The position numbers and the translations under genes are program-made. This document shows, piece after piece, positions 1 through 8,652 of a stretch of 64,000 nt of DNA. The stretch comes from JAHBNG01 sp039028975 (GTDB taxonomy: Bacteria; Chloroflexota; Anaerolineae; Caldilineales; Caldilineaceae). Where the stretch lies: assembly GCA_039028975.1 (NCBI GenBank), contig JBCCHB010000022.1:65511-129510 (forward strand), written 5' to 3'. The notes beneath the pieces were generated by a model, which had not been told where the DNA came from, did no database searches, and saw only the letters and a program-made list of their open reading frames with translations. Each line of letters begins with the position of its first letter. Within the stretch, counting starts at the first letter, position 1.

Positions 1-576
1 CGCCGCGTCCACATCAGCAATCGACCAAGTCTCAGGCAGATCATAGCCGATAAATTCGATGCCAAGTGCCTGTCGGGTGGCACTTCGGCTCCCATCCGCC
101 CCAATGACGTAGTCAACGACTCTTTCTCTCCCGTCCTGGGTCTCCACAATGACCTGCTCTCCGTCCTGACGCAATCCACTTAGCTCACAGCCATACGTCA
201 CTGTTCCGCCATATCCATGTAGTGCATCTCGCAGAGCGGTCTCTGTACGGTCTTGGGCCAGGGCCAACCCAAAATCCTGACGTGGATGCACACCGTAAAG
301 TGGAACCGTTACAACTTTGCGCTGGCCAACATACCCAACCATCTCACGGACTTTCACGCCTTCATCCAACAATCTAGCCGAAACACCTGAAGGGGCAAGT
401 ATCTCTAAGCTGCGGGGCATAATTCCCACAGCGCGAGAGAGCGTGGATGCATCGGTCTTTCGATCAATCACGTCAGCCACGATTCCATGTCGGGCCAGTT
501 CAACTGCTGCGGTCAGCCCAGTTGGCCCTGCGCCAACTATGAGTACGTTCGGTGTAGATACTATTCTGTCTGTCAT
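1..576 (-). CDS. FAD-dependent aromatic monooxygenase (PheA/TfdB-type), 3' end outside window
   Basis: This is the first 192 residues of an FAD-binding monooxygenase, read without a stop from the ATG at 576 to the window edge. The N-terminal Rossmann dinucleotide motif is visible as VLIVGAGPTGLTAAVELAR, followed by an acidic strand end (VIDR). A second FAD contact, GADGSRSATRQALGIEF, matches the GD-type motif of the PheA/TfdB hydroxylase family. These flavoproteins hydroxylate phenols or polyketide-like aromatics with NAD(P)H and O2; the substrate cannot be read here. The C-terminal half lies outside the window. A Crp/Fnr regulator lies upstream on the same strand, separated by a repeat-bearing gap of about 300 bp. 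Confidence 0.85.
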   Translation of the reverse strand, partial: MTDRIVSTPNVLIVGAGPTGLTAAVELARHGIVADVIDRKTDASTLSRAVGIMPRSLEILAPSGVSARLLDEGVKVREMVGYVGQRKVVTVPLYGVHPRQDFGLALAQDRTETALRDALHGYGGTVTYGCELSGLRQDGEQVIVETQDGRERVVDYVIGADGSRSATRQALGIEFIGYDLPETWSIADVDAA

Positions 577-660
577 GATCTGTTTCTTCCTCTTTCGGTT
601 GCTTCACTTTGCAATCTTTATGCTACCCAGCCAATCCAGCCCAAGAAACGGACTCGACGG

Positions 661-790
661 GTCTCATTTCCGCAGGCAGTAAGCGGAAATCTATCGTTCA
701 AACACGTTATGGGTACCGTTTGCGAAGCAGGCGCAAAGCGCCATTACTATCCTTCAAGCATGACGAATCAAAATCGCCAACACGGCCTAG
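661..790 (+). repeat. Dispersed repeat, copy 1 (family E)
   Basis: It begins with a hairpin in which ATTTCCGC pairs with GCGGAAAT and ends near ACACGGCCTA. A diverged copy lies on the opposite strand at about 7455-7565, sharing AGTAAGCGGAAATC, ATCGTTCA, TTATGG, GCATGAC, AATCAAAA and the ACACGGCCTA end. The repeat occupies most of the 577-878 gap, in which no gene is seen. Confidence 0.55.
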
Positions 791-878
791 GTGACTTCGG
801 AATACTGAATGTCTACAAAGAGGAGTATACAGCCTGCGCAAAGCAGTTTCATTGACTTGGGTTAAGATGAGGAGGCAG

Positions 879-1454
879 TTAGGTATGCCCCAATCTCTTT
901 CGGATGCGGCTCAAACTTTCAGGGCGAATGCCTAAGTATTGGGCCAGATAATACTGGGGTATTTTTTCGACCAGATCCGGTCTCTTTTGAAGGAGATTGA
1001 GGTAGCGTTCTTCGGGTGAATCAACCAGAAAGGAGTACTCTCGATGATAGAGTTCAATGGCTCGGCGCTGGGTGAATAAACGGTCAAATTTTTCTAGGAG
1101 GGGAATTTTTTCAAAGATAGCCTCTATATCTCGGATGAAGAGAACAAACAACTCCGTATCTTCCAACGCCTGGATGTTCATTTTCGACGGCTCTTGAATG
1201 AGATAGCTGATCAAATCGCCAACCCAATCAGATTCAAAATAGAATTGGGCCGTGACCTCTTCGTCGCCTTTGCTATAGTAATGTCTAAGCAGTCCCTGAT
1301 TCACAAAGGCTAGCTTTGTCCCAATCTCGCCCTCCAATTGCCAGATCTCCTTAGCGCGCAGGCGAGTGACGTGTAGCTGAGCCGCAAAGAAGCCGAACTC
1401 TTCCTCTGTAAGCGGAACAAACTGGGCTAAAAATGCTTTCAACTTTTGGTACAT
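879..1454 (-). CDS. Crp/Fnr-family transcriptional regulator
   Basis: A 191-residue protein with the Crp/Fnr layout. Residues 1-120 look like a cyclic-nucleotide-binding-type beta roll (GEIGTKLAFVNQGLLRHYY, then EEVTAQFYFESDWVGDL). A helical dimerisation segment follows, then a C-terminal helix-turn-helix in IPQYYLAQYLGIRPESLSRIRK. No cysteine cluster for an Fnr-type Fe-S centre is visible, and the cAMP-contact arginine pattern is not obvious, so the ligand is unknown. Proteins of this short type often sit beside a single oxidoreductase gene. The monooxygenase downstream on the same strand is therefore a possible target, by inference only. Confidence 0.85.
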   Translation of the reverse strand: MYQKLKAFLAQFVPLTEEEFGFFAAQLHVTRLRAKEIWQLEGEIGTKLAFVNQGLLRHYYSKGDEEVTAQFYFESDWVGDLISYLIQEPSKMNIQALEDTELFVLFIRDIEAIFEKIPLLEKFDRLFTQRRAIELYHREYSFLVDSPEERYLNLLQKRPDLVEKIPQYYLAQYLGIRPESLSRIRKRLGHT

Positions 1455-2060
1455 GATTTGGATGCTATCCTAAATAAGCCAAAACCACGCTGTACATTTC
1501 ATTCATCATGGTTGCAAGCGACTGCTTCGCAAGCACAAATTCTGCCATTCAACAATTAATTATTCGAGTCGACTCTTTCTTTGAAGCCTTTCAGATCCTT
1601 GGAATCCATCTTGTTCCCAAAGATTAAGTACCAAGTTCTATGTAGAAAAACGAATTTTCGTAAAAAGTGTAATGCTTTGCCGATTTCATCGTTATGATAG
1701 TCAGAGTGTCCATTTTATGGATACTTTGGCCCTTGAGCTTGGTGATTTTCCTGCACCCTACATTTACTTGGCTCTAGTATAGATGAGAATAATCTTCCTG
1801 ACGAAAACCAAATCGAATGGTCCTCATCTATGCCCAGCCATAGTATAGTTCGCCAAAAAAGTCTTGTCCCGAGTCTTGACCAATCCACTCTGGGAATTTC
1901 CAAAAAGGGAGGACAGAACTTTTCTGGCCATCTATATAGCTTGCCTATCACCAGGTTCAAGTTTAGACGGTCTATGTCGATGAAAATCAGACATCGTATG
2001 AGGCCACACAGCGTTGACTCTGTTTCGGATTCCCCATGTGTAGCAGGGTCAGGATTCTAG
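1455..2060. other. Gene-poor 606-bp spacer with one miniature inverted repeat
   Basis: No convincing gene is visible between the divergent regulator and the secreted protein. The spacer carries a family C miniature inverted repeat (1844-1937). Short open frames across it run through the repeat and have no ribosome-binding site. Confidence 0.5.
1844..1937 (+). repeat. Miniature inverted repeat, family C
   Basis: About 94 bp. The left end is TATAGTTCGCCAAAAAAGTC and the right end is CTTTTCTGGCCATCTATATA, which are imperfect inverted repeats of each other. Related copies lie at 24655-24749 (reverse), 27869-27948 and 62606-62698. Confidence 0.6.
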
Positions 2061-4346
2061 ATGAAAGGAAATTTCCGTATGATGGACTTAGAGAAACCTA
2101 TTGGTATGATGAAGAATGTACTACCAAGTACTGCCACAGATGGACAAGTACAGCTTAGAAGAGCGCGACCGAGCGTCTTGTGGACCTTGGTCATCTTTTT
2201 TGCCATGATGGCTGGTGGGATGGTGCTGTCGAGTACGACCGTACAAGCCGGTGCGACCAATGCAGATACAGCTGCTGAGGAGGGTTCCGGTCGCTGGTGC
2301 TTTCGCGGTGAAGAGGGGGATGCTTCTGTCACAGGACGCATCCTGGGTTTAGATAGCGCTCCCGTAGCGAATGTTTCGGTCAATATCTATGCTGAAGACG
2401 GAAACAGACGTCTTTGTCGAGAACGAACAGAAGATGATGGAACATTCACTTTTGATACGGTTGCTGCGGGGACATACAACATCCGCATTAGCCAATCTCA
2501 AGACGGGACCATTGCCCCAAAATTGGATGCCTTTGATGTTGCTGCCAGCGCAACAGTCGACTTAGGTGATATTCAACTTGAGGCAGAACCTGAGACCGTC
2601 TCGATTTTTGGCCAAGTAACCGATGCAGACGGAATGCTGCTGACCGAGTTGGAAGGCAGAGTACTTTTGCGAGAGTATTCAGAAGAAGAGGAATTGGTCG
2701 GTGCAACAACAACAATCCCCTCAGGTCATGGGGATTCCCGCAGCAGAGCGTCTCGCCGCCCCCAACGTGGCTCTGGCAGTAGCTTGGATGACGGTGCGTT
2801 TCAGATCGATGCCTACGCAGGTCAATATCAGGTTGAATTGAAATTGTCTCGCAATGGCCGTTCTCGCAATCAGGAATCAAGCTCAGTCAATCGCCAATAT
2901 TATGTTCCAGAAGGGCAAGAGATCTTGGTGGATACGAGCGATGGCATCAGCAAAACCGTCACCATTACAGTCGAACGCTACGCCTCAATCATCACCGGTT
3001 CACTGCTCAATCCTGATGGTACACCTGCAACAGGAATCCGCGGGACCGTTCGTGCCCATAATAATGACACAAGCGATACAGCAGCAAAAGGCAATTTGGC
3101 GACCATCGATTCCGAAACCGGTCAATATACCCTCTACATCCACCCCGGTACATGGTCGTTGAGCTACAGCATCTCCACTGATGACTACCTTCCGTATGGT
3201 TCTGCACCAGCCCCTGTCACAGTAGAAGCGGATCAGAGCGCTACCCAAGAGTTCTCTCTGATTGCCCTTGATGCCACCATACAGGGTACGGTTACCGATC
3301 CAGATGGGAATCCAATTCGCTCCGGTAAGGTAAAAGCCCAAGAAGGCAATGCAGACGGTGAAAAAGCATTTGGTGTTACAGCTCGGGTACGCAACGGTGA
3401 ATATACCCTACGCGTTGCCTCCGACCGTGGATATCTTGTCAGTGCCAAGCCATTCTCTCGCAACAGTTGGGTTCAGCCAGCCACCGTTGCTGTGACCCCA
3501 ACGGCCAGTTCTACCATTACTGTCGATCTCCAATATGTAAACCCGGATTCAGCCATTTCAGGCATGGTCACCCTGGACGACGGGACAGTTGCCGCTAATG
3601 CCAGAATCCATGCTCATTCCAATAATGGCCAGGATGTTCATACCCGTGCCGACTCGGATGGAGTGTATCAGCTAGATGTTGTGGCTGGAACTTGGACGCT
3701 CAGTGCCAAGTGGACCTCTCGCGCGGACAATCGTATCTACCGGACTGAGGAACCACTTGAAGTCCAAGTAACCTCGGCCAACACAACAACGGTGGATATC
3801 TCTCTGACGCCTGATAGCGATACCCTACCAGAAACCACTCAGGATGACTTTGCCACAAGCAGCGGTTGGTCTGGCGAATTGAGCGATGGAACCAGGGTAG
3901 ATATTCCGGCCCGAGCCATTCCCCGTGCTAATGACGTAACGGTAACCATTCATTCCATCAGCGATGAGCTGCCCCAGACGGCTGGCGATCAACCCATCAA
4001 CTATGGCTACGAGATTAACGTTCACAACAACGAAAATGGACAAGAGGTAACGGATGGCTTTGATGAGGATGCGACGATTACCTTTACCTATAGCGAAAGC
4101 GATCTGAGACGCGCCAAGATTACCGAGAGCGACATTGTACCAGCCTATTATAATGAAGAGACAGATAGCTGGGTAACTGTCTCTGGCTACAGCATAGATA
4201 CCAACCGCAATGAAGTTAGCGTACAGACGGATCATTTCTCACTGTGGGCGTTGGTCTATGATCCAGAAGAGGCACCAGCAGCCTCAGCAACACCCCAGCA
4301 AAACATACTGACAGAGATGATTCTGCTACCGTTTGTGGTGCAGTAG
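2061..4346 (+). CDS. Secreted multi-domain Ig-like (carboxypeptidase-regulatory-like) protein with YLP-type tail
   Basis: A 761-residue probable surface protein. A hydrophobic segment at about residues 38-60 (TLVIFFAMMAGGMVLSS), preceded by Arg/Lys, looks like a late signal peptide; starts at 2061 or slightly downstream are possible. Five repeats at roughly 88-150, 180-270, 310-372, 405-460 and 497-550 carry the G.V.d.dG.pv...V pattern and a closing G.Y.l.v strand of carboxypeptidase regulatory-like/SdrD-like beta sandwiches. A C-terminal beta domain (about 590-740; DGTRVDIPARAIP) resembles ZU5-like domains. The last residues, ILLPFVVQ, match the tails of other secreted proteins in this window. 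No catalytic motif was found, so a structural or adhesive role is an inference. Confidence 0.7.
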   Translation: MKGNFRMMDLEKPIGMMKNVLPSTATDGQVQLRRARPSVLWTLVIFFAMMAGGMVLSSTTVQAGATNADTAAEEGSGRWCFRGEEGDASVTGRILGLDSAPVANVSVNIYAEDGNRRLCRERTEDDGTFTFDTVAAGTYNIRISQSQDGTIAPKLDAFDVAASATVDLGDIQLEAEPETVSIFGQVTDADGMLLTELEGRVLLREYSEEEELVGATTTIPSGHGDSRSRASRRPQRGSGSSLDDGAFQIDAYAGQYQVELKLSRNGRSRNQESSSVNRQYYVPEGQEILVDTSDGISKTVTITVERYASIITGSLLNPDGTPATGIRGTVRAHNNDTSDTAAKGNLATIDSETGQYTLYIHPGTWSLSYSISTDDYLPYGSAPAPVTVEADQSATQEFSLIALDATIQGTVTDPDGNPIRSGKVKAQEGNADGEKAFGVTARVRNGEYTLRVASDRGYLVSAKPFSRNSWVQPATVAVTPTASSTITVDLQYVNPDSAISGMVTLDDGTVAANARIHAHSNNGQDVHTRADSDGVYQLDVVAGTWTLSAKWTSRADNRIYRTEEPLEVQVTSANTTTVDISLTPDSDTLPETTQDDFATSSGWSGELSDGTRVDIPARAIPRANDVTVTIHSISDELPQTAGDQPINYGYEINVHNNENGQEVTDGFDEDATITFTYSESDLRRAKITESDIVPAYYNEETDSWVTVSGYSIDTNRNEVSVQTDHFSLWALVYDPEEAPAASATPQQNILTEMILLPFVVQ

Positions 4347-4378
4347 TGGATTATAGACAGTAGATGGTTGGATCGTCG
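4346..4378 (+). repeat. Degenerate heptanucleotide-periodic stretch
   Basis: Just after the preceding stop codon the DNA reads AGTGGAT TATAGAC AGTAGAT GGTTGGA, a loose seven-base periodicity like that seen at 12061-12147, 39088-39120, 41479-41500 and 46605-46657. Confidence 0.35.
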
Positions 4379-4507
4379 TCAACGACAAATCCGGAATGGG
4401 TACCAACCGTCTACTATTCACCATTCTCTCTAACCTGCCCTTTGTTGGGTTTACCATTACCAGCTTGCTGCGGGATGAATGTGGACTTGCCCTGGGGTTA
4501 AATTACT

Positions 4508-4588
4508 GGTCTACAAAACAGATGCCTATCAAAAGAGCAGGATTGTTAGCCAACAAGCTTGCTTCAGGGGGTGTCTGTTTTGTAGGCC
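4508..4588 (+). promoter_or_regulatory. Long hairpin upstream of the subtilisin gene
   Basis: Arms GGTCTACAAAACAGATGCC (4508-4526) and GGTGTCTGTTTTGTAGGCC (4570-4588) are inverted with three mismatches. The loop is about 43 nt and itself contains TTGTTAGCCAACAAGC. The hairpin ends 57 bp before the protease start, so it may be a leader structure, a terminator or a repeat remnant. An open frame from 4396 crosses it and is not believed to be coding. Confidence 0.4.
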
Positions 4589-4645
4589 AGCTTTGGCCTT
4601 GGGCGGATATGGATGACCTGACTACTTTTGTAGGGAGAACCTATT

Positions 4646-6124
4646 ATGGATTGGAAACACTTTACCCAAATTATCTGTTGCGTACTTCTTTTGTTCGCCA
4701 CTACCAGGTTCCACGATAGACTCATTGGTCAGGTACCTGGGGTAGTGGCTAGCGCCCAGTTGGTAGGTGCCAAGGCAGTGAGCTATGAGGTACCTGATGC
4801 TGGAGCGATAGATGCTGCTACAACAACTGAACCCTTTGCGTCAGGAAGGATTCTTGTCAAAACAAGAAACAGCAGCCCACCAGGCCAAGTGCAAAGCGCT
4901 CAGAGTGCTACGAGTCTAATGGGCCTACCTGTTGTAGCCACCATTCAAACGCTAGATGTCCAAGTGTTGGAGGTAGAAGAGGGGCAGGAACTAGAGATGG
5001 TTACGGCACTCAATGCTCGGGAGGACGTCGAATATGCTGAGCCAGACTATCTAGTCCATCATATGGCATCCCATAAAAAAGAGTCTATACAGAGCACCGT
5101 CTCTCCCAATGATTCTCTCTATAGCCAGCAGTGGGGACTCAGCGCCATCCATGCACCGGAAGTCTGGGCAATAACTCAGGGAAGCGCTAACGTTGTCATT
5201 GCCGTAATCGATACGGGGATTGATCTAGGGCATCCTGATCTAGAGAGTGAGTTGGTGGCGGGTGAAGCCTTTACGCGCAGAAGCAGTACCGCCCAGGATG
5301 ACAATGGACATGGCACCCACGTGGCCAGCATTGCCGCGGGTGCGACCAACAATCAGCTTGGCGTTGCCGGTGTGGCGTGGCAAGCACGAATTATGCCCAT
5401 CAAGGCGCTCAATTCTAGAGGAAGCGGGCGGATCAGCGATATTGCCGATGGCATTCGGTGGGCAGTAGATAATGGTGCGGATGTGATCAATATGAGTTTG
5501 GGCAGTTCGGAAGGGTCCAATACATTGTTGAGTGCCGTTCAGTACGCCTATAACAACGATGTCTTTATTGTCTCGGCCATGGGCAATGAGTTTACCAGCG
5601 GAAACCCGACCAACTACCCTGCAGCCTATGCTGAAGTATTTGCCGTGGGTGCGGTCAATCAATTTGGCAATCGAGCGTTCTTTTCGAACAGCGGCTCCCA
5701 TATTGACGTAGTGGCTCCAGGCGTAGATATCTACGGTGCAGCCTTACGTACAACCGGAGTCGAATATTATGCTCAAGATGGAACTAGCATGGCCGTGCCT
5801 TTTGTATCGGGCTTGGCAGCCCTTCTCCTCTCCATGGATAACAGCCTGACCAATGAGCAACTGGCCGAGATCATTCAGAATACGGCCACTGATCTCGGCA
5901 CGTCGGGTTGGGATGAGTTCACCGGGACAGGACGGATCAATGCCCAAGCTGCTGTCGAATCGCTCCTCAATGTGGACTCAGCTCCTTTACCTACACCCAC
6001 CATGACACCAACCTTAACACCGCTACCCACACCACTCCCGACATCTAGCCCAACACCAACACCCCCAGTTACTGGTGGGGGGAGCAATAACGGTATGATA
6101 TATCTACCATTTGTTGTGGAATAA
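4646..6124 (+). CDS. Secreted S8 subtilisin-like serine protease with YLP-type tail
   Basis: A 492-residue protease with a start supported by GGGAGA upstream. An N-terminal hydrophobic segment (IICCVLLLFATTRF) serves as signal or anchor. A propeptide with inhibitor-I9-like features (about 60-140, ILVKTRNS to EYAEPDYLV) precedes the catalytic domain. The triad is complete: Asp189 in VIAVIDTGIDLGHPDLE, His222 in NGHGTHVASIAAG, and Ser381 in DGTSMAVPFVSGLAALLL; the oxyanion Asn is in AMGNEF. A Pro/Thr-rich linker (about 450-480) leads to the C-terminal MIYLPFVVE. It should hydrolyse proteins outside the cell. Its neighbour upstream has the same tail, suggesting that the two are exported or displayed by the same route. 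Confidence 0.93.
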   Translation: MDWKHFTQIICCVLLLFATTRFHDRLIGQVPGVVASAQLVGAKAVSYEVPDAGAIDAATTTEPFASGRILVKTRNSSPPGQVQSAQSATSLMGLPVVATIQTLDVQVLEVEEGQELEMVTALNAREDVEYAEPDYLVHHMASHKKESIQSTVSPNDSLYSQQWGLSAIHAPEVWAITQGSANVVIAVIDTGIDLGHPDLESELVAGEAFTRRSSTAQDDNGHGTHVASIAAGATNNQLGVAGVAWQARIMPIKALNSRGSGRISDIADGIRWAVDNGADVINMSLGSSEGSNTLLSAVQYAYNNDVFIVSAMGNEFTSGNPTNYPAAYAEVFAVGAVNQFGNRAFFSNSGSHIDVVAPGVDIYGAALRTTGVEYYAQDGTSMAVPFVSGLAALLLSMDNSLTNEQLAEIIQNTATDLGTSGWDEFTGTGRINAQAAVESLLNVDSAPLPTPTMTPTLTPLPTPLPTSSPTPTPPVTGGGSNNGMIYLPFVVE

Positions 6125-6249
6125 TCAAACTCTATGTTCATTTTGCACACAGAGCCAAGCATAAGATTCCTTTGGGCGCTCAAGCCATCAATCAAGTATA
6201 ATGGTTCAACAATATCTCAAAGCACAGTGCTAATGACAAGGAACGAACA

Positions 6250-7308
6250 ATGACCGTCAATCTTGGTATTCTCGGCTTCGCCCACGGACACGTCAGCGCT
6301 TATTGCAAACGCTGGATCCAAGACCCAACCTTTGGTGTCAACCTCGTTGCTGGCTGGGATCATGATAGTGATCGCTTGACCCAGAGGAGCAATGAGTTTG
6401 GTGTCCAATCCTACGATTCGCTGGACGATTTTCTGGTCCATCCAGGGTTACAGGCCGTCCTTATCGGTGCTGAGACCTCTATGCATGCCGACGTAGTAGA
6501 GAAAGCCGCAGCCGCAGGGAAAACCATTGCATTGCAAAAGCCCATAGCCATAACCATGCAGGAAGCCGAACGCATTGTGGACGCTGTCAATCGGCACAAT
6601 GTACCGTTTACCATGGCTTGGCAGATGCGAGTCGACCCTCAGAATGTGAAGATGAAAGAGTTGATAGAGAGTGGAGAGCTGGGGCAGATCTTTATGGTGC
6701 GTCGCCGTCATGGCCTCTCTTCCCAGCTTTGGGATGTGGCCAACATGTGGCACTTTGACGCGGCATTGAACCGAGACATTTGGGCAGACGACTCAGCTCA
6801 TCCGATTGACTTTATCTACTGGCTTCTGGGCGAACCCGAGAGCGTAACGGCTGAACTCTCTTCCCTCTCCAACCCCATGGTTCCCAACGACAACGGCATC
6901 GCCATCTTCCGCTATGGAAACGGTCTGCTGGCTGAGGTCTCTTGCTCGTTCTCCTGCTTGGCGGCCGAGAACACGACGGAGGTGATTGGTATGAGTGGAT
7001 CCATTGTGCAGAATTATGGGGATGTCCCCAGTTGCAACGTCCCTCGCCCCGCGAATGCGCCCGGGTTGAAGTGGTATTTGGGTGAGCGAATGGAATGGAC
7101 TATCAGCGATATTCCCAGTCCATCCAACCATGGCGAGCGCATTGCCAGCCTTGCCCAGCCCTTAGCTGATTTTTTCCATGGGCGTCGACCACCTATTTCC
7201 ACGGTGGAAGAAGGAAGAAATGCCTTGCGCATGGTCTTGGCCTGTTATATCTCTAGCCAAGAGGGGCGTCGGGTACGATTAGATGATCCTGCGATTGATG
7301 GCGTCTGA
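6250..7308 (+). CDS. Gfo/Idh/MocA-family NAD(P)-dependent oxidoreductase
   Basis: A 352-residue sugar- or inositol-type dehydrogenase. The N-terminal Rossmann fold starts at LGILGFAHGHVSAYC; the usual GxGxxG is replaced by a GFAHGH variant. The conserved EKP motif appears as LQKPIAITMQEAERIV, and a catalytic-site segment follows as DDSAHPIDFIYWLLGEP. The GFAHGH and QKP variants match a subgroup often found in carbohydrate loci. AAGGAA six bases before the ATG supports the start. The gene stands alone on this strand; the sugar ABC transporter 3 kb downstream is a possible functional partner. The substrate is not predictable. Confidence 0.88.
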   Translation: MTVNLGILGFAHGHVSAYCKRWIQDPTFGVNLVAGWDHDSDRLTQRSNEFGVQSYDSLDDFLVHPGLQAVLIGAETSMHADVVEKAAAAGKTIALQKPIAITMQEAERIVDAVNRHNVPFTMAWQMRVDPQNVKMKELIESGELGQIFMVRRRHGLSSQLWDVANMWHFDAALNRDIWADDSAHPIDFIYWLLGEPESVTAELSSLSNPMVPNDNGIAIFRYGNGLLAEVSCSFSCLAAENTTEVIGMSGSIVQNYGDVPSCNVPRPANAPGLKWYLGERMEWTISDIPSPSNHGERIASLAQPLADFFHGRRPPISTVEEGRNALRMVLACYISSQEGRRVRLDDPAIDGV

Positions 7309-7389
7309 GGGGCCAACTTGGATAAAGATTCTTCACGTCGTTGCGCTCTGCTCTGAAAACTAAACAAAAATTTGAAGATTAGGAAGATT

Positions 7390-7570
7390 AAGAATCTGCC
7401 CAATCTGTAAAATCTTTGTTGATTTTCGCCCCGCAAAGTGACACCTGTTGCATGTTTAATTAGGCCGTGTTTACATTTTTGATTTGTCATGCCCCGATTA
7501 CTGCCTTCGGGCATCCATAATGCAAGTGAACGATGGATTTCCGCTTACTACCTGGGGAAATGACGCTTAG
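7390..7570 (+). repeat. Dispersed intergenic repeats in a 328-bp gap
   Basis: Two repeat units fill this gap. The first (about 7390-7466; AATCTTTGTTGATTTT, then TGTTGCATGTTTAAT) recurs at about 58749-58824. The second (about 7455-7565) is the reverse-strand copy of the element at 661-790. It includes a hairpin around TGCCCCGA and TTCGGGCA. No gene is seen in 7309-7636. Confidence 0.5.
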
Positions 7571-7636
7571 CAACTTCCTTTATCGGGCTGAAATACCGGG
7601 TTGCGGAAAATATCAACAGAACCTACTGAGTAGAGT

Positions 7637-8638
7637 TTATAACCCAAGTTCATCTGACTGAGCACAAACCCGGGCAATGAGTCCAGGCAACCGGTCGCTC
7701 TTGTTCAACTCAGGTCGGGCATATGTCCAACCGATTTGGGCCATGGCCCGAATCAATAAGAAGAGCGGAATCAACTCAATTGCATCATCATCTAGGGTCC
7801 GGTGTGAGCGGTACCCAGCAATTAGGGCCTTGTAGAGCGTCTCAAAGAGCGGACTACCTTGGTAATGAAAGAGTGCAACCGCCAGATCATACTGATGCCA
7901 ACCAAAGCCCGAGTCATCGAAGTCAATAACGTGGAGCTGATTGCCGTTGATCAGTAGATTCCCCGCGTGGAAATCGGAGTGGATTAAGCTATAGGTGCCG
8001 TTTTGAGGATTGCTATCCTTGCCATAGTTCGAAAGGATGCCGTGGATAGCGTGGCGAGCACTGAGGATTTGAGTGCGCTCCTTATCGGTTAACTGCGGCA
8101 AATGCCAAAAAGGTCCCCAGAATGGTGAATCACCCATCAAGCCATCTGCATCAAATGCATGGCGCTGGAAATTATTCGGCAGAGTCCATGTGGTGGCTTG
8201 ATTGTGGATCTTTGCCATAATCTGACCCAACTGCCGAAAATAATCCGCAACGACTGACTCATCAGATGTTTCATCTAGGATATCAGCCAGAGGTACTCCT
8301 TCAAACCACTCCATCAGCCCAACGTAACGATGCTCATCAGATCCAGGCACGGCGATGCAAGCATACCCAGCACCAGTAGGCAGCATCCGCGGCACTGGAA
8401 CGTGAAGGCCAGCCTGGTTCAATGCCGCGGTCCACTGCTGTTCAGATTGTAGCTCCGCCAAGGTATGGTAGCCGGGGCGGTGAATTCGCAAGACCAGCGT
8501 ATCGCCCTCGTTCGTGTCGAGACGAAAGACTACATTCTCTGATTTAGAGACTAGGTCCAAGTTGGCAACGGATAAATTCCAAGCATCCGCTGCCAGCTCT
8601 GCTATTTGATAGTAGTTTTGGCGGGTGAGGTCTGCCAT
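7637..8638 (-). CDS. APH-type small-molecule kinase
   Basis: A 333-residue aminoglycoside-phosphotransferase-fold kinase, with an alternative TTG start two codons upstream at 8644. Catalytic and metal motifs are clear: LIHSDFHAGNLLI (Brenner motif with catalytic Asp) and HVIDFDDSGFGWHQYDLA (DFD-like Mg ligand). The N-lobe has VVFRLDTNEGDTLVLRIHRP, with the ATP-contact region. Such enzymes phosphorylate homoserine, choline, ethanolamine or hydroxylysine-like amino alcohols far more often than antibiotics. It begins 14 bp after the stop of an AGXT2L-like class III PLP enzyme. This suggests that it makes the phosphorylated amino alcohol consumed by that enzyme. Confidence 0.88.
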   Translation of the reverse strand: MADLTRQNYYQIAELAADAWNLSVANLDLVSKSENVVFRLDTNEGDTLVLRIHRPGYHTLAELQSEQQWTAALNQAGLHVPVPRMLPTGAGYACIAVPGSDEHRYVGLMEWFEGVPLADILDETSDESVVADYFRQLGQIMAKIHNQATTWTLPNNFQRHAFDADGLMGDSPFWGPFWHLPQLTDKERTQILSARHAIHGILSNYGKDSNPQNGTYSLIHSDFHAGNLLINGNQLHVIDFDDSGFGWHQYDLAVALFHYQGSPLFETLYKALIAGYRSHRTLDDDAIELIPLFLLIRAMAQIGWTYARPELNKSDRLPGLIARVCAQSDELGL

Positions 8639-8652
8639 GTCCAAAAGAGCTT

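Noticed and set aside
1830..2060. Short open frames on both strands before the first secreted-protein gene
   Set aside because: They are made of a family C miniature repeat, and similar frames appear wherever that repeat occurs.
4396..4719. A 107-codon open frame between two secreted-protein genes
   Set aside because: It crosses a long hairpin, has no family features and overlaps the start of the subtilisin gene.
7637..8638. Aminoglycoside resistance gene
   Set aside because: The fold is APH-like but the gene sits in a metabolic operon with an AGXT2L-like enzyme, and no resistance-family signature is visible; the same applies to 26470-27444.
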